64,000 nt of DNA, from the NCBI RefSeq assembly GCF_013044505.1, contig NZ_JABERD010000014.1, positions 1 to 64,000 of the forward strand, in the 5' to 3' direction. Made by a program: the position numbers and the translations under genes. The notes under the pieces are model-generated. The model saw only the letters and a list, made by a program, of their open reading frames with translations, was not told the origin of the DNA and did no database searches. This document shows, piece after piece, positions 43,801 through 52,124 of this stretch; position 1 is the first letter of the stretch, and the number at the start of each line of letters is the position of its first letter. Origin of the DNA: Streptomyces sp. S3(2020). Lineage in GTDB: Bacteria; Actinomycetota; Actinomycetes; Streptomycetales; Streptomycetaceae.

Positions 43801-45655
43801 GACGACCGGGACGACCCTCCAGCAAATGATCCGGCTGGCGGCAGCGAGCGGTGCCGCAGCGGTCGTGGCCGTCGTCCTCCTGGACCGGCTCGAACATCAG
43901 GAGGCGGCTGCACTACGCATGCTCCAGGCAGTGGTTCCGACCGGCGGCGGTACCTCCGTTCCGGCCGTCGTACGCTTCGTCAGCGCCAGCAGCGTTCCAG
44001 GCGAGCCCGCGCATGACTGCGCAATCTGCGCCACCCGCATGCGCGTGCAGGACGACACGGCGGCTCCCGACCGGCTGCGTCGGCACGCGGCCCAACTGCG
44101 GGAACTCCTGCGCCCACGGCGTAGAGAGGAAGTCTTCAGCAGCGCCGCCGCGGACCTGTTCGCCGTGCCGATCAGCTCCGACGACGTCATCGACTACATC
44201 CGCTGGCGCGCACTACTGCGCCAGGCGCTGCGGGACACCGGCTCCCGGCAAGGTGTGGTGGACCGGCTACGCGCCCTCCTCGACGACACAGGGCGCGGCG
44301 AGGAGTTCAGCCGGGTCAACCTGCTGCGCCTGCTCGCCGCTGAGCAGCAGTGGCTCAAACTGCCCCCGCTGCGCTTCACGGTGGGACGCGAACTGCTCGC
44401 GCAGCTGTGCGTGGCCGGTCTCGGCAAGTCGGCCAACGTCTCGCCCTGGCTGCGGGTCCAGGCACTGATGGTGCTCGCGGCCACCACGCCCCAACAACTG
44501 ACCGAGGTGCTGCCGCGGTTGCTGGCTCTGGCCCTGGACGAGCCGCTGCTCGTGGACCAGATGCTGCTGGAGTGCTACCGGATGCTGCGCCGTCCGCCGC
44601 ACGACTCACCGATCGACCTCTCACGGCTGCGTGAGAGTCTGCTGCGCTGCCGCAAGGTGCTGGAGGAGCAGCGCACATCGGGCTCGCCCGGGCTCGCCGA
44701 CGAACATCTGCACGTGGTCCAGCAGCTCATCACCATCGCTGACCACAAAGCACGGCCCAAACCCGACGATCCGCAGAAGGCGTGGGAACAGCTGAGGGAG
44801 GACCTGGGACACGCGGTGATGCGGCACCGTCTGGATTCCGGCCTGCTGCGAGTGCGTGACTACGTCGAGGACCTGGAAGACGCCGCGCCCTCGCAGCGCG
44901 CCACCCAGGACGCCCGCTCCGACTGGGAGTCCTGCAAGCGGCACCTGGCCGAACGGGCCCTGGTGTGCCTGCCGGTGCTCCGCCACATCCTGGCGGGGGA
45001 GTATGTGGACGATCAACTCGGCAGGCGCGAGCACGAACGGCTGATGCGACTGCTGCCCAGCGGCATCACCGCGCTCAGCGAGGTAACCGAACGGCTGGAC
45101 CGCCTGCTGCGCGGGCCGCGACGCGTGGACGACCTGGACTGGCAGCTCACGCGTAACGAGCTCCTCGACCGGCTCGACTGGTGGTATCGGATGTTCCTGG
45201 CCACCCACTTACCGGAGACGGGGAAACGGGCACTCGTCGTCGACCTGGTCTCCTCGGCGCCAACCTTGCTGGAACCCGCGCTACGCACCCTTCAGAGCGC
45301 GCCGGTGACCGACGTCCATGTGGTGCTGCCGGCCTCGGCGGCGGAGACCGAGGTGTTCTGCCCCGGGCCGTTGCTGCACGACGCGATGGACCATGTGCTG
45401 GACAACACCCGGCGTCATCGGGTGTCCAGCGCCGAGTGCCGGCTCGACGTGACCTGGACGAACGAGGCCTCCGGTACGGCTCGGGTCTCGCTGCGTACCA
45501 CCGGAACCCGGCCGAGTCCCGCACCGGGCCAAGGCCTGCGCACACTGGACGCCAAGCTGCGACCCTTCGGGGCCTCCCTCACGGGACAGGCGCTCGACGA
45601 CGGGGACTGGACGTTCGAGACGCTCCTGGCACTGCGGTTGTGGGAGGGGGCCTGA
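40862..45655 (+). CDS. 1597-aa protein with STAS-like, two GHKL-ATPase-like and two phosphoribosyltransferase-like regions
   Basis: Domains in order: residues 30-80, a STAS-like stretch (LDFSRVEFADMSALARALLL); 200-370, a histidine-kinase-type ATPase with N-box VELLSNVAEHAG (E220, N224), G1 VGDSGSGL (282-289) and G2-like RGAHNGL (338-344); 738-752 and 973-985, two motifs of the PRPP-binding loop type (VVLITDLLSTENTT and VVVLDGRATTGTT) within Rossmann-like regions; C1053-x-x-C1056; a long helical region; and at 1500-1590 a second degenerate ATPase (HDAMDHVLDNTRRH, GQGLRTLDAKLRPFG). No transmembrane segment or clear phospho-acceptor His was seen. The stop is two bases before the next start, so the response-regulator fusion is its partner. 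The reaction is unknown; a signal-transducing ATPase acting through nucleotide or ribose chemistry is inference. Confidence 0.75.
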   Translation: MAGLRFPPRLTPTTWENVLLPRRAPLAADGRWTRRIQEQGLHLDFSRVEFADMSALARALLLVDAAVRDSVPVRVTLPTAELPDAREPVNAESKERSRAAAQRLLTRRARGRGDARAFMRQVGFFDALVPARWPEGAVRLDDAATVEHLAHAEDGPGPRPAAPDASPYVRRRILPFHWLPPLDAQELRASQEFQGIVARLRDLGLSQPDVDALSQTVLVELLSNVAEHAGAGVVGRAPHSLVGAVLLDSVTYGRRYPDMPPASSELAELATTTRSEVLRLLVGDSGSGLVTRLDPVQARRGVPSGVRPVSGQRLTEAEDTVFYAFGHSSGSSDSYGTRGAHNGLWRVRHLVKSYGGSVVVRTADALAGLVYTESDGQVAIPESALSRAPGTLHEVQVLTDPKSHRNPLSWVDRPEAATGRQLRWVRCVFDPVGGLGETGRATLLAAAREAAGDPSVGGVVVSMSLRDTDHLSRSGLQNALTSALGVAGTLADLTAVAVLFPDADPKVLDLSVTGLHAEHHSGPAVVSSPILVHGCYGSPIWYGGSSPLRAVLRELSRNGGVLAVEAAMRSWTAADGAPGAELWQTLDRCPGLFDVSDGQVSLVLSPHGVLRTLQGETQRQLAEVVEDGGEREGVAKGLFRTPGLRITRRWVDSAMMLTATIGTATAAYVLARKVEKVLAERGKGEPPTMVAHVSAAPRPLAARLSESLALGGRHHAMPGELDLEGLNPSERVQAGERVVLITDLLSTENTTRRAAAAIVAAGAEPAVIACVVDARPERRDIQLLNRSIPVVSLTDVSIGVYPADGCTPPAGEAGPDVVDIDPILRHPVVPSPPEPPRISEIDFLRLCTGAPDTLSLGHLAGPRSHSSAMLHLDRALRHPETGTRITDILLEVLREAVATVQDVPGPAGRRPLQLWYAGTPDDRYDSRLPVAVHRRLRELDHEVGPLVAVPRGVARNQWIFPTAVRHESEGHTVVVLDGRATTGTTLQQMIRLAAASGAAAVVAVVLLDRLEHQEAAALRMLQAVVPTGGGTSVPAVVRFVSASSVPGEPAHDCAICATRMRVQDDTAAPDRLRRHAAQLRELLRPRRREEVFSSAAADLFAVPISSDDVIDYIRWRALLRQALRDTGSRQGVVDRLRALLDDTGRGEEFSRVNLLRLLAAEQQWLKLPPLRFTVGRELLAQLCVAGLGKSANVSPWLRVQALMVLAATTPQQLTEVLPRLLALALDEPLLVDQMLLECYRMLRRPPHDSPIDLSRLRESLLRCRKVLEEQRTSGSPGLADEHLHVVQQLITIADHKARPKPDDPQKAWEQLREDLGHAVMRHRLDSGLLRVRDYVEDLEDAAPSQRATQDARSDWESCKRHLAERALVCLPVLRHILAGEYVDDQLGRREHERLMRLLPSGITALSEVTERLDRLLRGPRRVDDLDWQLTRNELLDRLDWWYRMFLATHLPETGKRALVVDLVSSAPTLLEPALRTLQSAPVTDVHVVLPASAAETEVFCPGPLLHDAMDHVLDNTRRHRVSSAECRLDVTWTNEASGTARVSLRTTGTRPSPAPGQGLRTLDAKLRPFGASLTGQALDDGDWTFETLLALRLWEGA

Positions 45656-45657
45656 GC

Positions 45658-47292
45658 ATGCAGGTCATCAGAGGGCTGATGGTCGACGACGAGGAACGGA
45701 ACCAACGGCGTTCGACAGCGCGGCTCAACACCCACTTCGAGAAGTTCGGCTGGCAGGTGCGCTGGGAGACGAAGACCGAGCCGGACGAGGGCCAGGAGTG
45801 CATCCGGCTCGCGAACCCGCCGTACGACGTCGTCCTCGTCGACCTGCTCTTCGCACGGGAGGACCTGCCCGAGCTCATCGAACCACGCGGCCTGGAACTC
45901 ATCACCGAGGCCAGGGAACGCTCGGACCGGACGTACATCATCGCCGTGAGCTCCGGCGATGAGTCGATGCCCGATCTGTTCGACCGCGCGCGGCGCTCGG
46001 GGGCGCACCACGTCTTCCGGCGCTACGAGTTCACCCAGGGATCCCTCGACAACAGCCCGGCCGCGATCGTGAAGGCCGTGCGTGAGCATCTTCTGAACAA
46101 CGGCACGGTGCGCACCGTCGAGCTCGACGCGGACGCGGAGGACCCCGCCGTCCAGTCGATCATCGACGAGGTCGGTGAACCCACCTTGTCCCAGCTCTAC
46201 AGCAGGATCCTGGAGGCGGAAGGCGCGGAGACGGCGACCATGCGCCTCACGTACCTCACCCCCGGCGCCTCCGGGGCAGTCGTCTGCTCGGTCGCCGCCA
46301 CGACTCCGGGCAGTCCTGTGCAGCGCCATGTCCTCAAGGCGTCCCGGGATGAGCAGGGGCTGGTGCACGAGGCGGAACAGAACGCCAGAGCCGCGAAGGT
46401 GTTCCCGGCCCTGCTGCTGATCCGGCAGCGTCCCGAGCGGCCCGTCGGCCCGGTCAACGGTTGGTACGCACTCGGAGCCCCGCTGCCCGACCACGCCACG
46501 ACACTGCGGGACTGGCTGGCGGCCGGTCCCGAGCAGGCGGATGTCGCCGACGTGATGATCAAGCTGTTCGGGGAGGGACTGCGGGCGGCGCACATCGAGA
46601 ATCGCGAGTTGGACACGCCTCTGACCGAGCTGCTGCGGTTTCGCCCCCTGCGGCGCCGACAGGTGCTCCAGGCCTTGGAGCAGCTCTCGCCCGCGCTGGT
46701 TCGACCCGACGGCGGTGGCTTGTCGGATGTGAAAGAGCTGACGAGGGAGCTGAGGTCGTTCCTGGAGGAAGGCAGGCCGCTCGGCGTGCCACTGAGCGAG
46801 TTGGCCCGGCCGACGGTGACCACCTACGCCCACGGTGATCTGCACGGCGGCAACGTGTTGATCTGTCAGGGACACCATCCGACACCGGTCCTCATCGACA
46901 CCAGCGCCTTCGCACGGCTGAACTGGGCCGCCGACGTGGCACGGTTCGGCGTCGACCTGCTGATGAGGTCGGTGGACTCGGGAGTGGAATCGATGTTCTT
47001 CACCCGCTTCCAGGCCTGGCGCGAGCTGGCCCTGTGTCTCGGTCGGCGCACGCTCGCGGTGCCGCCCGGACCGGAGGCCGCGTTGGTGGCCTTGTCATGG
47101 TTGGCCACGCATCTGGACTCGGTCTGTCCGGACGCCGCCGAGCCGGACCGGGCCTGGGAGTGGCATGTCATGCTCGCCGATTACTTGCTGCGGGCCGCCT
47201 GTTACCCGGACGTACCCTCCCCGAAGCGCGCGGTCGCCCTTGTGGCGGCGCACGACCAACTGCGTGAGGTGACCAAGCTGCTGGTTCCCTGA
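45658..47292 (+). CDS. Response-regulator/aminoglycoside-phosphotransferase-like kinase fusion
   Basis: Residues 1-145 are a receiver domain: acidic D10-D11-E12, phospho-acceptor D62 in VVLVDLLF, S98/S99 after IIAV, and Arg (R121/R122) where Lys is usual. Residues about 200-480 are a kinase of the aminoglycoside/choline kinase type: K227 in VLKASRDE, the catalytic loop H392-G-D394-L-H-G-G-N399, and the metal-binding D414 in VLIDTSAF. Catalytic residues are intact. I chose ATG 45658 because it follows the upstream stop by 2 bp and begins exactly at the receiver; a longer reading lies within the previous gene. Receiver phosphorylation by the upstream ATPase protein may gate the kinase (inference). 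Confidence 0.8.
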   Translation: MQVIRGLMVDDEERNQRRSTARLNTHFEKFGWQVRWETKTEPDEGQECIRLANPPYDVVLVDLLFAREDLPELIEPRGLELITEARERSDRTYIIAVSSGDESMPDLFDRARRSGAHHVFRRYEFTQGSLDNSPAAIVKAVREHLLNNGTVRTVELDADAEDPAVQSIIDEVGEPTLSQLYSRILEAEGAETATMRLTYLTPGASGAVVCSVAATTPGSPVQRHVLKASRDEQGLVHEAEQNARAAKVFPALLLIRQRPERPVGPVNGWYALGAPLPDHATTLRDWLAAGPEQADVADVMIKLFGEGLRAAHIENRELDTPLTELLRFRPLRRRQVLQALEQLSPALVRPDGGGLSDVKELTRELRSFLEEGRPLGVPLSELARPTVTTYAHGDLHGGNVLICQGHHPTPVLIDTSAFARLNWAADVARFGVDLLMRSVDSGVESMFFTRFQAWRELALCLGRRTLAVPPGPEAALVALSWLATHLDSVCPDAAEPDRAWEWHVMLADYLLRAACYPDVPSPKRAVALVAAHDQLREVTKLLVP

Positions 47293-47379
47293 CCGTCAGG
47301 TGGTCATGAACATCGCACTCCCCCGGACCGGTCAGGATTCGAGAAGCGACGGTCGCCGAGGTTCCCTAGCGTGAAGGAC

Positions 47380-47991
47380 ATGACTTCCATCGACTGCGTC
47401 ACCCTCGAAGTTGCCGACCTGGTGGCCGCCGAGCAGTTCTACTCGAACGCCTTCGGCCTGGGCAAAGAGCTGCGGCTGCGGGCCTCCGAGGTACCGACCT
47501 CCGGCTTCCGCGGGTTCACCCTCTCGCTCGTCGTCGCCCAGCCGTCGATCGTCGACGGACTCGTCGGCGCCGCCCTCGACGCCGGCGCCACCACCCTCAA
47601 GCCCGCCAAGAAGTCCCTGTGGGGCTACGGCGGCGTCGTGCAGGCCCCGGACGGAACCGTCTGGCAGATCGCGACCTCCTCGAAGAAGGACTCCGGCCCG
47701 GACAGCCGGCAGATCGACGAGATCGTTCTGCTCCTGGGCGTCTCGGACATGGCCGCGAGCAAGCGGTTCTATGTCGACCGCGGCCTCACGGTGGCCAAGA
47801 GCTTCGGCAGCAAGTACGTCGAGTTCGCCTCCTCGTCGAGCCCGGTCAAACTGTCCCTGTACGGCCGTCGCGGCCTGGCCAAGGTCGCCGGCGTACCGCC
47901 GGAGGGCACCGGATCACATCGGATCGCCATCGGCAGCGACGCGGGCCCCTTCACGGACCCGGACGGGTTCACTTGGGAGCCCGTGGCATGA
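47380..47991 (+). CDS. VOC (glyoxalase/bleomycin resistance fold) protein
   Basis: Two tandem beta-alpha-beta-beta-beta modules: residues 1-100 (VTLEVADLVAAEQFYSNAFGLGKEL, KSLWGYGGVVQAPDGTVWQIA) and 110-203 (IVLLLGVSDMAASKRFYVDRGLTVAKSFGSKYVEF, FTDPDGFTWEPVA). Metal-ligand positions are not all His/Glu, so it may bind rather than transform a ligand. ATG 47380 was chosen over GTG 47371 since it matches family starts, though AAGG is then very close. It follows the kinase fusion by 87 bp on the same strand. Confidence 0.8.
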   Translation: MTSIDCVTLEVADLVAAEQFYSNAFGLGKELRLRASEVPTSGFRGFTLSLVVAQPSIVDGLVGAALDAGATTLKPAKKSLWGYGGVVQAPDGTVWQIATSSKKDSGPDSRQIDEIVLLLGVSDMAASKRFYVDRGLTVAKSFGSKYVEFASSSSPVKLSLYGRRGLAKVAGVPPEGTGSHRIAIGSDAGPFTDPDGFTWEPVA

Positions 47992-48114
47992 CGTGAGCCG
48001 GGGGGTGCCCCGTGTCGTGGGCAGTCGTGGGTCAGTCGTGGGTCAAGGTGGTCGGGTGGCAGTGTGCTCGCTGGACGAGCGTGACTGCCTCGTGTGCGGC
48101 ATTGCGAAGCCACG

Positions 48115-48460
48115 AAATAGGTACCGGGGGACGCGGTCCCACGCCTGGGCATCGGCCTGGCCGTAGTTGGTGGTTTCGGCAGACGCGTCACGCGGTCGGA
48201 GCAGACCCGGCCGATCATCTCGACCGGCAGGTCACGCAGGGCCCAAGCCGGGCGGGCGACGTCCTAGCCGGCGTCGCTGACGATCACGATGGGACCGGGT
48301 GTCCGGTGTGCCACTGGCCCTTGGTGAGCAGCCGGTCCGCCGTCGAACCGCCGTACATCACTCCGCGCCCACGACCGAGTTCGGGCAACAACGGCCAGTC
48401 CACCAGGGACTTCACCGCACCATCGGCACACAGCACTTCGAATGTGACGCCTCCGCGAAC
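48115..48460 (-). pseudogene. Decayed transposase fragment (IS701-like/NF041680-type)
   Basis: Reading the minus strand and allowing frame changes gives VKSLVDWPLLPELGRG and RLLTKGQWHTGHPVP, then in another frame IVIVSDAG, a TAG stop in place of the next Tyr (48264-48266), DVARPAWALRDLPVEMIGRV and CSDRVTRLPKPP, and in a third frame TTNYGQADAQAWDRV. Order and wording match the DDE transposases common in Streptomyces, including the second catalytic Asp in VSDAG. Both ends are missing, there is at least one stop, two frameshifts and an internal deletion. It is a relic and cannot be active. No inverted repeats were found. Confidence 0.75.
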
Positions 48461-48545
48461 GCCTCCATCCGGACGGCCTTCGTCTGGCGATTGCCGGGTC
48501 TACGATCTGGTGCGACGGCCCGTTCGAGGCCCAAGCAGGGGCGCG

Positions 48546-48878
48546 GTGTCAGAGATCGCTCAGTGGCTCAGGGACTGGCATGCCGCACACGAACGTGAAC
48601 TTCGCGCACGTGGGATCAGCTCGGCGGTAAAGGGACCCGCCACGGGAACCCCGTCCGGAGGGCGGCCGAAGGCCACAGCGGTGGTCCTCACGCTGGAATC
48701 GGACGGGCGCTCAGGGAGGGTGTCCCTCTGGGAGTCGGGGTCGACTTCACTGCTCTTCATCGACGTCGGAACCGAGCACACCTGGCAGGACCATGCGGTG
48801 CTCACTTCCGAGGACGACCTGCCACAGACCCTGGCGCCCCTCGTGAAACCGGCCGAAGCAGCTGCCGACGGTAGCTGA
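48546..48878 (+). CDS. TriTu-like immunity protein, orphan
   Basis: The 110 residues start at GTG 48546: a helix (IAQWLRDWHAAHERELRARGIS), a linker, then beta strands (ATAVVLTLESDGRSGRVSLWESG, SLLFIDVGTEHTWQDHAVL) and a final helix (EDDLPQTLAPLV). The WESG segment and spaced tryptophans are like the TriTu immunity family of polymorphic toxin systems. That is from memory of the pattern, so the call is tentative. No toxin gene is adjacent. It follows the transposase relic, consistent with a remnant of a mobile toxin-immunity locus. Confidence 0.5.
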   Translation: MSEIAQWLRDWHAAHERELRARGISSAVKGPATGTPSGGRPKATAVVLTLESDGRSGRVSLWESGSTSLLFIDVGTEHTWQDHAVLTSEDDLPQTLAPLVKPAEAAADGS

Positions 48879-48994
48879 AAGCCTTCCCTCATCCGTCATC
48901 CCCTGCGGCAACCCTTGCGGCACATTCCGTCGCATCGCGCGGTCGGCATTCCGAACACGGGGTTCGTGGGAGGTTACGAATACGTTCCGGACAC

Positions 48995-49023
48995 TTGACG
49001 ACCCCTGCCTGACTGCGTAGACA
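48995..49023 (+). promoter_or_regulatory. Promoter of the LacI-family gene
   Basis: TTGACG (48995-49000), 17 bp, then TAGACA (49018-49023) is a good housekeeping promoter, 82 bp before the start. CTGACTGCG (49009-49017) and its inverse CGCAGTCAG (49043-49051), with a near-copy at 49030-49038, overlap it and may be an operator for autoregulation. Confidence 0.55.
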
Positions 49024-49104
49024 TGTCAGCGTAGTCAGACAGCGCAGTCAGACGGGTGACACCGGTACTGCTGCGGACCACGACGGTTCGGTTCGGGAGA
49101 GACC

Positions 49105-50238
49105 ATGACGCGAGAGGCAGGGCGGGGCGGGAGTTCCGGCGCGCCGCGCAGCGTGGACGTGGCCCGGCTGGCGGGTGTTTCGCAAAAGACGGTGTCCAGG
49201 GTCTTCAACGACGAGCCGTACGTCTCCGCCGAAGCACGCCGACGCGTCCTCGATGCCGCCGAAGAACTCGGCTACCGGCTGAACAACGCCGCGCGAGCGC
49301 TGGCCTCCGGACGTACCCGCTCCATCGGTGTGGTGACGCTGGGAACCGCCCTGTACGGACCTGCCTCCCTGATCATGGGGGTGGAGCGTGCCGTACGGGA
49401 CACCGGTTACGCCCTGCGGGTCGTCAACACCATGGAGGGCGACTCGGGCGGGATCGGCGGGGCCGTCGACTCGCTCCTCGACCAGGGCGTGGACGGCATC
49501 GTGATCTCCGAGCCGATCGATGACGGGCAGGACGGTGACCTCGCGGCCCGCCTCGACGTACCGGTCCTCGTCCTGGGCGCGCCACCGTTGCCAGCGCCCA
49601 GGGCACTCGCCGCCGGCGTCGGCGCCGATCTGATGGCGCGGACGGCCACCGAGCATCTGCTGGACCTGGGACACCCGACGGTCCACCACCTCGCCGGACC
49701 ACGACGGTGGTACTCCGCCCGTGACCGTACGGAGGGCTGGCGATCCGCGCTCATCGCGAACGGCAGGGCGGTGCCACCTGTCGTCGAGGGCGACTGGTCG
49801 GCGGCCTCCGGTCATGCGGCGGGCCGTGAACTGGCCGGTGTCGGAGACATGACCGCGGTGTTCGCCGCCAACGACGACATGGCGATCGGTTTCATCCGGG
49901 CGCTCACGGAGTCCGGCTTGCGCGTGCCGCAGGACGTCAGTGTCGTCGGCTTCGACGACATTCCCGTAGCGGCCTATGTGTCTCCTCCGCTCACCACGGT
50001 GCGTCAGCCGTTCGACGTGGTGGCGCAGGAGGCCGTCAAACGTCTCGTGCACACCATCGAGAACCCGCGGGCGGACCCGTTGCCGGCGAGTGAGCCACCG
50101 GTGGACCTCGTGGTCCGCGCCTCGACCGCTCCGCCACCGGCCCGGACACCCCGAGGTCGTCGTAGGGGCACCGGCTCCCGTCCGAGCGCGGCCCGGCACG
50201 GTCCGGCGCTGGAAGGAGGTCCGTCCGCCCATGACTGA
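49105..50238 (+). CDS. LacI-family transcriptional regulator
   Basis: The HTH at residues 15-70 reads SVDVARLAGVSQKTVSRVFNDEPYVSAEARRRVLDAAEELGY, followed by the hinge LNNAARALASGRTRSIGVV and a periplasmic-binding-protein-like sensor (GIVISEPID, VLGAPPLPAPRALAAGVGAD, AVFAANDDMAIGFIRALTESGLRVPQDVSVVGFDDIP). It is 377 residues long with an Arg/Pro-rich tail. The ATG at 49105 follows GGGAGA. It lies upstream of the sugar transporter and glycosidase genes in the same direction, so it should repress them until a sugar binds. Confidence 0.9.
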   Translation: MTREAGRGGSSGAPRSVDVARLAGVSQKTVSRVFNDEPYVSAEARRRVLDAAEELGYRLNNAARALASGRTRSIGVVTLGTALYGPASLIMGVERAVRDTGYALRVVNTMEGDSGGIGGAVDSLLDQGVDGIVISEPIDDGQDGDLAARLDVPVLVLGAPPLPAPRALAAGVGADLMARTATEHLLDLGHPTVHHLAGPRRWYSARDRTEGWRSALIANGRAVPPVVEGDWSAASGHAAGRELAGVGDMTAVFAANDDMAIGFIRALTESGLRVPQDVSVVGFDDIPVAAYVSPPLTTVRQPFDVVAQEAVKRLVHTIENPRADPLPASEPPVDLVVRASTAPPPARTPRGRRRGTGSRPSAARHGPALEGGPSAHD

Positions 50239-50658
50239 CCGGAGCGGTCCGGCCCGAGCCGGGCCCGTCAGCGCCGGGCGCGGGGTCACCCGGCGGGCCG
50301 CCGCACCGCTCCCCGCATCCCTCGCCGCTTCACCGACCGCGTCCTCGCACGGCACGGAGACCCCGTCACCCGGGCGACGCGTCCTCTCCTCTCACGCGGC
50401 TGCCGCCGAGTAGGTCCGCCGCGACAACGCTCCGTTCCGTCCCATGCCTTCCCCGGCCGCAGGCCTCCCGCTCAGCGGCAGCGGAACGCCCACCGGCGAA
50501 GGTCCCGAGGACGTACGCCCACACCCTGTCGACCCCAGGGTCCTGACGGCCGGCACGCCCGAGCCCTCCTTCTCCCTCGTCACCTCTCCCTCGTCACCTC
50601 CTCCTCCGCACGCCTGCCTCCGGCGTGCCCTTCACCCAGTCATCGGCGGGAGTTCACC
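50239..50658. other. 420-bp gap between regulator and binding-protein gene
   Basis: No convincing gene was found. A 60-codon reading from ATG 50231 overlaps the regulator stop, has Ala/Pro/Ser-rich low-complexity content and a TAG end; its frame continues past the stop with a similar composition, so a decayed coding region is possible. A perfect 14-bp tandem repeat, TCTCCCTCGTCACC twice, lies at 50571-50598. A GGGAG ribosome site precedes the GTG at 50659. Confidence 0.5.
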
Positions 50659-52047
50659 GTGCGCAGAACCAGTTCCACCCCCAGCCCTTCCCAGATGAGC
50701 CGTCGGCTCTTCCTCACCACCGCGGGAGCGGTCTCGTTGGGAGCCGTACTGTCCGCCTGCGGCAGTGGCGACAGCGGCAGTTCGTCCGGCTCCGCCAAGC
50801 CGGTCAGCCAGGCCGACATCGACAAGGCGATGAAGACGCCGACCCAGCTGACGTTCTGGACCTGGGTCCCGAACATCGCCAAGGAAGTCGCCCTCTTCGA
50901 GAAGAAGTACCCGGCGATCAAGGTCAAGGTCGTCAACGCCGGTCAGGGCACCCCGCAGTACACCAAGCTGCGCACGGCGCTGAAGGCCGGCAGCGGCGCG
51001 CCGGACATGGTGCAGATCGAGTACCAGGCCATCCCGACCTTCACCATCACCGACAGCCTGCTGGATCTGCGGCCGTACGGCGCGTCCGCTCTCAAGAACC
51101 GTTTCGTGGACTGGACTTGGGGCCAGATCAGCGGAAGCGACGGTGAGGTCTGGGCGATCCCGCAGGACACCGGCCCGATGGGCATGCTGTACCGCAAGGA
51201 CATCTTCGACAAGCACGGCATCGAAGTGCCGGAGACCTGGGACGAGTTCGCCGAGGCGGCCCGCAAGCTCCACGCGGCCGACCCCGACGTCTACCTCACC
51301 AACCTCGCGGCCAACCAGCCCGCCGCCTGGCACGGCCTGCTGTGGCAGGCGGACGCCAAGCCGTATGTCACCGCCGGCAAGAGCGACATCACCATCAGCG
51401 TCGACGACGCGGCCTCGAAGAAGCTCGGCGAATACTGGGGCACTCTCGCGAAGGAAGGGGTCATCGGGGTCGAGCCGGACTTCACCGACTCCTGGTACGC
51501 GGCCCTCAACAAGGGCAAGTACGCCACCTGGCTCACCGCGGCCTGGGGCCCGGTCTTCCTCTCCGGCTCCGCCAAGTCCACCGCCGGAAAGTGGCGGGCG
51601 GCCCCGCTGCCGCAGTGGGACGCCGCCAAGCCCAGCTCGGGCAACTGGGGCGGCTCCACCACCGCGGTCATCCGCTCCACCAAGAACCCGGTCGCGGCGG
51701 CGATGTTCGCCCAGTTCCTCAACAGCGACCCGGCGAGCGCGAAGATGTTCGCCACCGAGCAGTTCTTCTTCCCCGCCACCAAGGCCCTGCTCACCGACGC
51801 GTCGTTCACCGGCGACGCTCCCACCTTCTACGGCGGCCAGAAGGTCAACCAGGTCTTCGCCGACATCGGCGACACCGTCTCGCCCTCCTTCCAGTGGCCG
51901 CCGTTCCTCGACCAGGCGGCGACCGACTGGACCGAGACGGTCGGCACCTCCCTGGCCGACAAGTCCGACACGGTCGCGGCGCTCGGCAGCTGGCAGGAGC
52001 GGCTCGTCACCTACGCCAAGAAGCAGGGCTTCACCGTCCACTCCTGA
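50659..52047 (+). CDS. Sugar-binding lipoprotein of an ABC transporter
   Basis: Residues 1-35 form a leader with SRRLFLTTAGAVSLG and lipobox LSAC, so the protein may use the Tat route and is then lipid-anchored. The rest (462 residues) follows the family 1 extracellular solute-binding pattern: LTFWTWVPNIAKEVALFEKKYPAIKVKVVN, APDMVQIEYQAIPTF, WAIPQDTGPMGMLYRKDIFDKHGIEVPETWDEF. Ligands are oligosaccharides; the neighbouring beta-galactosidase suggests a galactoside. Start GTG 50659 has GGGAG 7 nt upstream. Two permease genes follow; no ATPase gene is in the locus, so a shared multiple-sugar ATPase (MsiK type) is expected. Confidence 0.88.
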   Translation: MRRTSSTPSPSQMSRRLFLTTAGAVSLGAVLSACGSGDSGSSSGSAKPVSQADIDKAMKTPTQLTFWTWVPNIAKEVALFEKKYPAIKVKVVNAGQGTPQYTKLRTALKAGSGAPDMVQIEYQAIPTFTITDSLLDLRPYGASALKNRFVDWTWGQISGSDGEVWAIPQDTGPMGMLYRKDIFDKHGIEVPETWDEFAEAARKLHAADPDVYLTNLAANQPAAWHGLLWQADAKPYVTAGKSDITISVDDAASKKLGEYWGTLAKEGVIGVEPDFTDSWYAALNKGKYATWLTAAWGPVFLSGSAKSTAGKWRAAPLPQWDAAKPSSGNWGGSTTAVIRSTKNPVAAAMFAQFLNSDPASAKMFATEQFFFPATKALLTDASFTGDAPTFYGGQKVNQVFADIGDTVSPSFQWPPFLDQAATDWTETVGTSLADKSDTVAALGSWQERLVTYAKKQGFTVHS

Positions 52048-52124
52048 CGGTTCGCGGGGTCCCGCGCGCCGGCGCGGGGCCCGCCCGTCCCACCTCAGCC
52101 CAACCCCTCCCCCAGAAAGGGCCG

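Noticed and set aside
45181..45657. A longer N-terminus for the receiver-kinase fusion
   Set aside because: It is out-of-frame sequence inside the 1597-aa gene; the receiver domain begins exactly at ATG 45658.
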